From assembly GCA_019247135.1 (NCBI GenBank), contig JAFAPL010000348.1, forward strand, positions 1 to 20,665: DNA of 20,665 nucleotides, in the 5' to 3' direction. The notes below the pieces were generated by a model that was not told where the DNA came from, made no database searches, and saw nothing but the letters and a program-made list of their open reading frames with translations. Every line of letters starts with the position of its first letter. The stretch's first letter is position 1. The stretch is from Chloroflexota bacterium. Lineage in GTDB: Bacteria > Chloroflexota > UBA6077 > CF-72. A program made the translations under genes and the position numbers. Of the stretch, positions 7,655-13,680 are shown piece after piece.

Positions 7655-7805
7655 TTTCGATGACGCCGACGGGCTGGTGGCAGCGTGCGGCACTGACCGT
7701 GCAACTGCTTTTGTTCGGGTGATCCAGTCAGGCAACGAAAGTTCCGCGGTAGCCGAGCACGTCGTTGACCAGGCTGAACGTCACTTCGGCAACGATGACA
7801 TCCCG

Positions 7806-8699
7806 ATGAGTCGCGAGCGTCTGGGACGCTTCGACCTCATTCGCATTGTGATCCACGCGAGCGGGGCGCATCAGCTCAGCGCGCTCGCGGGCAATCTCGC
7901 CTACAACGCGTTTCTCGCCCTCGTGCCGTTCGTGCTGGTGCTTGTAGTCGGTCTCCGGGCACTGCATGCGACAGACGTGTTGAGCGCGCTGCTCGATCTT
8001 CTGTCGGCGCCGTTACCGTCCGCGACGGGCCAACTGCTGCGCAATCAGCTCGAGGCGGAGGTCACCAGTCGCCTGCCGCCACAATGGCTGCTCGGCGGTT
8101 TACTCGGGCTGGGCGCATTGTGGGCATCCTCAGCTGGCTTTCGTGCTGTCGCGTCGGCAATGAATGTGATGTACGAAACCCCGGACGATCGCCCGGTGGT
8201 TGCGCAAATAGTCTCCTCGCTCGTACTGTCGCTGTTGAGCGCAGGCCTGCTGTTGGCTGCGTTCGCGCTGGCGCAGGTCACCGGGCACATGCTGAGCTTG
8301 CTCCCCAACGCTCCTCAGCAGCAGCTCTGGAGCGTGGTGGAGTGGGCTGTGCTGTTGGGCTGCGCGTTTGTCGCGTTTGCGGCAACGTATACGTTTGTCC
8401 CACAAGTGAAGAGACCGGTGCGCGCGATTGCGCCGGGTGCCGCATTTGCGACACTCGCGATCGCGGTTTTTTCGATCGGGTTCGCGTGGGTGATCAACGT
8501 GTTCGGTCCCGTCCTGGTCGATCCGCTGTACGGATGGTTCACCGGCGTATTTGCGCTGTTGATGTATCTGTACTGGGCCTCATTCATCTTGCTGCTTGGC
8601 GGCGAAGTGAACAATGCCATCGAGACCCACGGTGGTCGTCCGAAGGAAGGTCCATCAGGGCGTGTGCTTCGTCGGCCGAAGGAGGCAAGCGCGCGTTGA
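7806..8699 (+). CDS. YihY/BrkB family integral membrane protein (second copy)
   Basis: 297 residues from ATG 7806. The layout is typical of YihY/BrkB: a short basic amphipathic N-terminus ('RLGRFDLIRIV'), the 'SALAGNLAYNAFLALVPFVLVL' type first segment (25-46), 'GLGALWASSAGFRAVASAMNVMYETP' type segment (101-126), further helices near 134-156, 178-199, 209-233 and 244-265, and the closing 'LLLGGEVNNAIE' (262-273). It is closer to the canonical family than the divergent neighbour. Role unknown beyond being an inner-membrane protein. An in-frame GTG at 7677 would add 43 hydrophilic residues without family similarity, so ATG 7806 is chosen with moderate certainty. Its stop codon overlaps the -35-like element of the next operon. 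Confidence 0.85.
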   Translation: MSRERLGRFDLIRIVIHASGAHQLSALAGNLAYNAFLALVPFVLVLVVGLRALHATDVLSALLDLLSAPLPSATGQLLRNQLEAEVTSRLPPQWLLGGLLGLGALWASSAGFRAVASAMNVMYETPDDRPVVAQIVSSLVLSLLSAGLLLAAFALAQVTGHMLSLLPNAPQQQLWSVVEWAVLLGCAFVAFAATYTFVPQVKRPVRAIAPGAAFATLAIAVFSIGFAWVINVFGPVLVDPLYGWFTGVFALLMYLYWASFILLLGGEVNNAIETHGGRPKEGPSGRVLRRPKEASAR

Positions 8700-8723
8700 C
8701 CGTGGCATCCGCGGCGATACACT
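8696..8723 (+). promoter_or_regulatory. Candidate promoter TTGACC-16-TACACT for the ABC transporter operon
   Basis: TTGACC (8696-8701, 5 of 6 to consensus) and TACACT (8718-8723, 4 of 6) are 16 nt apart. The -10 ends 9 nt before GTG 8733, so transcription would start about 3 nt before the start codon. The -35 overlaps the stop codon of the preceding YihY gene (TGA 8697-8699), implying the operon has its own promoter. Confidence 0.45.
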
Positions 8724-8732
8724 CTGAGAGGT

Positions 8733-9686
8733 GTGAGCCAGCTCGAGCGGGTGGTACGAGCCAGCAGTGTGGAAGCCGCGAGCAGCCGGCCCGCATGGCA
8801 GATCGGAAACCTTTCTGAGTCGCGTCACTGGGCTTACCTTCTGTTGCTGCCCAGCCTGCTCCTCGTCGCCGCGGTGGCCGTTTACCCCGTTGCCTCAGGC
8901 GTCTGGCTCAGCTTTCACCGCTACAACCTCCTCCGAACGCCTAGCCCTGTCTTCATTGGCCTCGGCCAGTACGCCGACCTGTGGACCGACGACGTCTTTT
9001 GGACCTCCGTGCGCAATACGCTCGTGTGGGTCGTCTTCGGCGCCAGCTCGCAGTTCCTGCTCGGGTTGATCACCGCGCTTGCGCTGAACCGAGCAAAGAT
9101 CCGAGGCCTCGGCTTCCTCCGCGTTGGGCTGCTCCTGCCCTGGCTGATGCCAACCGTCGTCGCCGGTCATATGTGGAGCCTGCTCCTGGACTCGCGCATC
9201 GGTGTCGTAAACGACCTGCTGGTGCGAATCGGCGTTCTCCAGAGCTACGTGGCCTGGTTCGCCCAGGCCGAGACTGCGTTGCCGGCGGTGCTGGTGGTCG
9301 ATCTCTGGAAGAATTTTCCTTTCTTCACGCTGCTCCTGCTGGCGGGCCTTCAAGGTCTCCCGGACGAGCTCTATGAAGCCGCCGAAGTGGACGGCGCGAA
9401 CGCGTGGTATCGCTTCATCCGCATCACCCTACCATTGCTGACACCGGTCATCGTCGCCGCGGTCATACTCCGCGTGATCGGACTGGTCAACGCACCGGAT
9501 CTGATGATCATTCTCACGCACGGCGGCCCAGGATTGGCGACGCACGTCCTGTCGCTCCTTGCGTTCGACAATGCCTACACCGGCTTCGACTTCGGCGCCG
9601 CGGCCGCGGTGGCCACCGTCATGCTCGTGCTGCTGATGGCGTTCACGTCGGTCTACGTGCGTGTCTCTGGAGCCACTCGCGAATGA
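8733..9686 (+). CDS. ABC sugar transporter permease (MalF/UgpA type, CUT1)
   Basis: 317 residues from GTG 8733. It has a short N-terminal cytoplasmic tail, a first membrane segment at about 34-58 ('LLLLPSLLLVAAVAVYP'), several further segments, and the EAA loop for ATPase docking at about 215-236 ('EAAEVDGANAWYRF' then 'ITLPLL'). This is the pattern of CUT1-family permeases that import oligosaccharides, glycerol phosphate or sugar derivatives. It opens a transcription unit and overlaps the next permease by 4 bp (ATGA at 9683-9686). No ATPase gene is present in the operon, so a shared MsmX/UgpC-like ATPase encoded elsewhere is likely (inference). The substrate cannot be named from sequence. 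Confidence 0.93.
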   Translation: MSQLERVVRASSVEAASSRPAWQIGNLSESRHWAYLLLLPSLLLVAAVAVYPVASGVWLSFHRYNLLRTPSPVFIGLGQYADLWTDDVFWTSVRNTLVWVVFGASSQFLLGLITALALNRAKIRGLGFLRVGLLLPWLMPTVVAGHMWSLLLDSRIGVVNDLLVRIGVLQSYVAWFAQAETALPAVLVVDLWKNFPFFTLLLLAGLQGLPDELYEAAEVDGANAWYRFIRITLPLLTPVIVAAVILRVIGLVNAPDLMIILTHGGPGLATHVLSLLAFDNAYTGFDFGAAAAVATVMLVLLMAFTSVYVRVSGATRE

Positions 9687-10528
9687 GTCTCACACGTCAT
9701 CAGACGCGGCGCCTCTATGACGTCCTCGCATACTGTGTTCTGGTCGCCGCTTTCGTCTTTGCCGTGTTTCCGATTGTGTGGACGCTTGCAACCTCGTTGA
9801 AGCCGTCGGCCGACATCGTGACGGCGCAAATCCAGTATGTGCCGCTACATCCGACCTTCGACAATTACATCAGTCTGTGGGGCCAGGCCGGATTCGTCAC
9901 CATGTTCTTCAACAGCACGGTCGTGACGACGCTGACCGTGATCGTGTGCCTGGCCGTCGGCACATGTGGTGCGTACAGCTTGTCGCGTTATCGATTCCGC
10001 GGGCGCGGACAGGTACTGCTCGCGTACCTCGTGATCCGCATGTTTCCGGCGGTGTTGCTGTTGCTGCCGATCTTTATCGGTTTGCGACTGCTTGGCATGT
10101 ATGACACGCACGTCGGACTTGCGCTCGCGTACACCGCGTTCCTGGCTCCGGTGTGCATCTGGATGTTGAAAGGTTTTTTCGATGCGATTCCGCCGGAGCT
10201 GGAGGACGCCGCTCGCATTGACGGCTGTACACGCGCGGGTGCGATTGTGCGTGTCGTGCTGCCGCTGGCGCGCCCGGGTGTCGCCGCCACCGCCGTGCTC
10301 GTTGCAATCTCTGCATGGAACGAGTTCCTGTTCGCGTTGATGCTTACCACGAGTCAAGGCGTTCGCACCTGGCCGGTCGGCCTGCAGCTCATGGTTGGCG
10401 AGTTCCAGCTCCCGTGGGGCCTTCTCACAGCGGGCGGAATCATCAGCATCATTCCGATCCTGGTCTTTTTCGCGCTGGTCCAGCGCGCACTGGTCCGCGG
10501 CCTGACGCTCGGCGCGGTCAAAGGCTGA
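9683..10528 (+). CDS. ABC sugar transporter permease (MalG/UgpE type, CUT1)
   Basis: 281 residues from ATG 9683, overlapping the stop of the first permease by 4 bp. Segments include about 14-36 ('VLAYCVLVAAFVFAVFPIVW'), 74-100, 112-137, 143-163 and 243-268. The family opening 'TSLKPSADI' (37-45) is followed by the EAA loop at 174-197 ('EDAARIDGCTRAGAIVRVVLPL'). It forms the heteromeric membrane channel with the upstream permease. An extended frame beginning at 9404 exists but lies inside the first permease gene and lacks family similarity, so it is rejected. Confidence 0.93.
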   Translation: MSLTRHQTRRLYDVLAYCVLVAAFVFAVFPIVWTLATSLKPSADIVTAQIQYVPLHPTFDNYISLWGQAGFVTMFFNSTVVTTLTVIVCLAVGTCGAYSLSRYRFRGRGQVLLAYLVIRMFPAVLLLLPIFIGLRLLGMYDTHVGLALAYTAFLAPVCIWMLKGFFDAIPPELEDAARIDGCTRAGAIVRVVLPLARPGVAATAVLVAISAWNEFLFALMLTTSQGVRTWPVGLQLMVGEFQLPWGLLTAGGIISIIPILVFFALVQRALVRGLTLGAVKG

Positions 10529-10535
10529 TTACGGT

Positions 10536-10541
10536 GAGAGG
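10536..10541 (+). promoter_or_regulatory. Shine-Dalgarno GAGAGG for the binding-protein gene
   Basis: GAGAGG ends 5 nt before ATG 10547, favouring this ATG over the GTG at 10541, which overlaps the motif itself. Confidence 0.55.
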
Positions 10542-10546
10542 TGCAT

Positions 10547-11863
10547 ATGCAACGGCGTGAATTCCTGAAAATCTCAGTCGCAACCGGCGGGAGCTTGCTG
10601 GCAGTCGCATGTAGTGGTGCGTCCGTTGCGCCGCCGGGCGTGCCCGCGGCAACATCGGCCCCAGTCGCTCAGCCGACCACGCCGCCGGCGAACCTGAACG
10701 CGACGCTCGGCTACTGGCACACATTCACCAGCCAGAGTGAGATGTCGGGTCTGGACACCGTGACCAAGATGTTCAACCAGAAGTACCCGGGCATCACGGT
10801 CAACAGCGAGGATGTCCCGAACTCGGATTTCATGGCCAAGTTCACGCTCGCCGTGCAGGGTGGCGGTAAGCCGGACACCGTGATGATCTCGTCGGTCCGT
10901 CTGCCCGACATGGTGTCCATGGGTGGCTTGAAGGACCTCTCGTCGCGCGTCGCCAGCTGGGATCAACGACAGTATTTGCCCGACACCCGATTCCAGGACG
11001 CCACCGTCAGCGGGAAAATTTACGGCGTCCCGAGTTTCGCGTTCGTCAACTGGATGTATTACCGTGCCGACTGGTTCAAGGAAGCTGGACTGGACCCGCC
11101 CAAGACATTCGACGATTTTCAGAATGCCGCGATCAAGTTGACGGACCCTTCAAAGAACCGATTCGGATTTGGTATGCGCGGCGCGGGCGGCGGTGAGGGC
11201 CTGCTGATCGAGGTGATGCGCAGCTTCGGGTCACCGATCGTGGACGACAAGGGCCAGCCGGCGATGGATCGCCAGAAGGCGACCGACGCGGTGCGCTGGT
11301 ACTCCGATCTGTACACGAAGTACCACGCCGTCCCGCCAAGCGTCACCAATGACAGCTTCCAGCAGATCATGACGGGCTTCACCACCGGCCAGACTGCGAT
11401 GATCTGGCACCACACTGGTTCGTTGATCGACGTCAGCACGGCTCTGGATCAGAAGAGCGGCAAGTTCGGCACACTCGCCCGGCCAGCTGGACCTGCCGCG
11501 CATATCGCGGACGTCAGCTACTCGTACAACGGATTCAGCGATCCCAAGAACGAGGAGGCCGCCTGGACGTGGCTCGACCATTGGGCGGAGTCCGATACAC
11601 AGATCGCATTCCTCGAGGCAACCGGGTATTTCCCGTCTTCGACGAAGGTGGTCGACGACCCGCGCATTCAGGGTAATCCGTACTATGGCGCAGCCATCGA
11701 AACGTTGAAGTTCGGTGGTCCGGCGCCTGCGTTTCCGGGCTCCTCCAACTGGGGACTGACGGTTGTGTTGCCGGCGTTCCAGCGGGTCTTGCTGGGCGAG
11801 ATCAAACCGGAGGACGCCGTCGACCAGATGATGAAGGGCCTGGACAAGGCGGTGAAGGGTTGA
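10547..11863 (+). CDS. ABC transporter extracellular solute-binding protein (family 1, Tat-type lipoprotein)
   Basis: 438 residues. The N-terminus carries a twin-arginine motif 'RREFLK' (3-8), a short hydrophobic stretch, and Cys22 in 'LLAVAC', which fits a lipobox loosely. A Pro/Ala/Ser/Thr linker (about 23-49) follows. The mature domain opens with 'LGYWHTFTS', typical of family 1 sugar-binding proteins, with 'GKIYGVPSFAFVNWMYYRADWFKEAGLDPPKTFDDF' type sequence around 147-182 and conserved aromatics suited to sugar stacking. It would be exported folded by Tat, anchored to the membrane, and deliver substrate to the two permeases encoded immediately upstream (18-bp gap). The order permease-permease-binding protein is less common than binding protein first. 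Confidence 0.93.
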   Translation: MQRREFLKISVATGGSLLAVACSGASVAPPGVPAATSAPVAQPTTPPANLNATLGYWHTFTSQSEMSGLDTVTKMFNQKYPGITVNSEDVPNSDFMAKFTLAVQGGGKPDTVMISSVRLPDMVSMGGLKDLSSRVASWDQRQYLPDTRFQDATVSGKIYGVPSFAFVNWMYYRADWFKEAGLDPPKTFDDFQNAAIKLTDPSKNRFGFGMRGAGGGEGLLIEVMRSFGSPIVDDKGQPAMDRQKATDAVRWYSDLYTKYHAVPPSVTNDSFQQIMTGFTTGQTAMIWHHTGSLIDVSTALDQKSGKFGTLARPAGPAAHIADVSYSYNGFSDPKNEEAAWTWLDHWAESDTQIAFLEATGYFPSSTKVVDDPRIQGNPYYGAAIETLKFGGPAPAFPGSSNWGLTVVLPAFQRVLLGEIKPEDAVDQMMKGLDKAVKG

Positions 11864-12663
11864 GTGCTCTCACGGGGCAAGTTGCGGTGGTGACAGGTGC
11901 CGGCAAAGGCATCGGCCGCGCCATCGCATGCGCGTTTGCGAGCGCCGGCGCGCGCCTCGTGGTGGCAGATATCCACACGGACGCCGCCGAAGCTACCGCA
12001 CAGTCGATCGAGGACGCCGGCGGTGCGGCGCTGCCAGCTCAGATGGACGTGACGTCGCCACACAGTCAGGACGCACTCTTCGACAGGATCCAGCAGACGT
12101 GCGGCCGGCTCGACATACTCGTGAACAACGCCGGAATCTTCCATGTGGCGCCGTTCCTCGAATTTCCGCTCGATAATTGGCGTGCCGTGTTTGCCGTCAA
12201 CCTGGACGGCGCTCTGTTGGCGACACAGCGCGCTGGGCGGATCATGCAACGTCAGGAGCCGCATTCGGGGACCGGTTGTCGGGGAAAGATTCTCAACATC
12301 AGCTCCGGAGCCGCCGAGCGCGGTCGTCCGTTTCTGGCTGCATATGGAGCGAGCAAAGCGGCGCTGAATCACGTGTCCAAGACGTCAGCCATCGTACTCG
12401 GTGAGCACGCGATTTCGACGACCGTGGTGTATCCGACATCGGTCCGGGAAGGCATGTTCGGGCCGATTGCCGACCAGATGGCTGAGTACGAAGGCATGAC
12501 TCCGTCGACGTTTGAAGCCCAGCGCGCCGCTGGTAGTCCGACCGGTAAGTTGCAGGCTCCGGAGGAGCTTGGGGCGATCGCGGTCTGGGTTGCGGCCTAC
12601 CGTGGCATGGGCCTCAACGGTCAACTCGTGCACACCGAAGCGCACGTCTCGCGCCTGCCATGA
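11860..12663 (+). CDS. Short-chain dehydrogenase/reductase (classical SDR)
   Basis: 267 residues from TTG 11860, which overlaps the binding-protein stop by 4 bp (TTGA). Classical SDR features are all visible: cofactor motif 'TGAGKGIG' (12-19), Asp37 ending strand 2, which favours NAD, 'DVT' at 63-65, 'NNAG' (89-92), and the catalytic Ser149-Tyr162-x3-Lys166. A 10-residue insert (about 131-141) before 'KILNISS' is typical of a subgroup that oxidises sugars or polyols. The usual C-terminal 'V-D-G-G' is replaced by 'LNGQLVHTEAHV', so that end is atypical. Its place in an ABC sugar operon suggests that it oxidises the imported carbohydrate or a derived alcohol. The TTG start is supported only by position and family alignment. 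Confidence 0.88.
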   Translation: MSALTGQVAVVTGAGKGIGRAIACAFASAGARLVVADIHTDAAEATAQSIEDAGGAALPAQMDVTSPHSQDALFDRIQQTCGRLDILVNNAGIFHVAPFLEFPLDNWRAVFAVNLDGALLATQRAGRIMQRQEPHSGTGCRGKILNISSGAAERGRPFLAAYGASKAALNHVSKTSAIVLGEHAISTTVVYPTSVREGMFGPIADQMAEYEGMTPSTFEAQRAAGSPTGKLQAPEELGAIAVWVAAYRGMGLNGQLVHTEAHVSRLP

Positions 12664-13526
12664 GATTTCGACTTGGCGTGGCAGGCGGTCCCGTGCCGCG
12701 AGACCCTCATGCGTTGACCGAAGCCGTCGCCGCCGATCTGGCATCGCTCGGCGTGCGCGTGCTGACAACGCATTTTCAACCGACGCCAGAAGCAGTCGAG
12801 AGGGAGGCTGCTCGCGTGCGGCGCATTCTCGGCGAGCACGGACTCACGATCGTGCAGGCCACCGGCTACAACCCTCAGCTGACGGAGCCTGACGATGCCT
12901 GTCGCCGTAAAGAACTGGACCGACTGCGCCGCGCCTTCGACACCGCGCGCGAGCTCGGTTCGGAAATGATCATCAGCGGCTGCGGGTCGCGCCATGCGAC
13001 ACAGTTCTACGGTCCGCACCCTGATAACCACGCGCCGGAGAGCCGCGCACGGCTCATCGACAGCCTCGTGCAGGTTGCTCCCTGGGCCGAAGCCGCACAG
13101 GTGACGCTAGCTCTTGAATGCCACGTTACGACAGCGCTCGACACCCCGGAGCACATCCGTGAAGTGGTCGATGCGGTCAATTCGCCATGGGTCCGCGCGA
13201 ACTTCGACCCTGTCAACTTGCTCGGCTCCTTCGGGAAAGTCTGGAACAACGGTGATGCGATGCGTGAGATGTGGCAGACGCTTGGCCGACGCTATGCCAA
13301 ATCCGCGCACATCAAGGACGTCGTTGCGGACCCCTCGCTTGTAGTCCATATCTCCGAAGCCGCGCCAGGGCACGGGCTGCTGGACCTGGACACGTTCTTC
13401 TGGGTCTGCACACAGCTGGGCGAAGACACCGCGGTTATCGTGGAGCACCTCCCCGAAGCCGAAGCCCGGAGTGCGATCGCGTACGTCAAATCCGCCGCGA
13501 CCGCCCGTGGCCATACCTTCGCCTGA
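12660..13526 (+). CDS. Sugar phosphate isomerase/epimerase-like TIM-barrel protein (xylose isomerase-like)
   Basis: 288 residues from ATG 12660, overlapping the SDR stop by 4 bp. It fits the AP-endonuclease-2/xylose-isomerase-like TIM barrel. The four predicted metal-binding residues are in the expected order and context: Glu153 ('LALECH'), Asp183 ('NFDPVN'), His217 ('AHIKD') and Glu262 ('VEHL'). A 'PGHG-x-LDLD' stretch (236-244) fits the family. Members interconvert keto sugars, act as epimerases, or in some pathways act as sugar hydrolases or dehydratases, so the reaction cannot be fixed. It is the last gene of the ABC-SDR operon, suggesting that SDR oxidation is followed by isomerisation. 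Confidence 0.88.
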   Translation: MRFRLGVAGGPVPRDPHALTEAVAADLASLGVRVLTTHFQPTPEAVEREAARVRRILGEHGLTIVQATGYNPQLTEPDDACRRKELDRLRRAFDTARELGSEMIISGCGSRHATQFYGPHPDNHAPESRARLIDSLVQVAPWAEAAQVTLALECHVTTALDTPEHIREVVDAVNSPWVRANFDPVNLLGSFGKVWNNGDAMREMWQTLGRRYAKSAHIKDVVADPSLVVHISEAAPGHGLLDLDTFFWVCTQLGEDTAVIVEHLPEAEARSAIAYVKSAATARGHTFA

Positions 13527-13590
13527 ACCCGCGGCATCGATGGACTAGCGAGTACACAGCGGCCAGTCAGATGTTCGGCATGCTCTCAGC

Positions 13591-13607
13591 GCATCCTGAT
13601 CAGGTGC
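13591..13607. promoter_or_regulatory. Dyad around CCTGATCAGG, candidate operator before the LuxR-STAND gene
   Basis: CCTGATCAGG (13595-13604) is a perfect 10-bp palindrome, and with a one-base bulge the dyad extends to GCA...TGC (13591-13607). It sits mid-gap, 74 bp before GTG 13681. A zero-loop palindrome is more like a dimeric repressor site than a terminator. The rest of the 154-bp gap (13527-13680) shows only a possible -10 TACGAT at 13644-13649. Confidence 0.35.
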
Positions 13608-13680
13608 TGTAACTCGCCTTCCTCCAGCCGGTGAGCCATCGTGTACGATTGCCGCGGCGTTTCCCTGACGCCCGCGCATC

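Noticed and set aside
7677..7805. N-terminal extension of the second YihY protein from GTG 7677
   Set aside because: Hydrophilic and without family similarity, although no strong ribosome-binding site supports 7806 either; kept as an open alternative.
9404..9682. N-terminal extension of the second permease
   Set aside because: The extra 93 residues overlap the first permease out of frame and are His/Arg-rich; the ATG at 9683 has the family-typical N-terminus and a 4-bp overlap.
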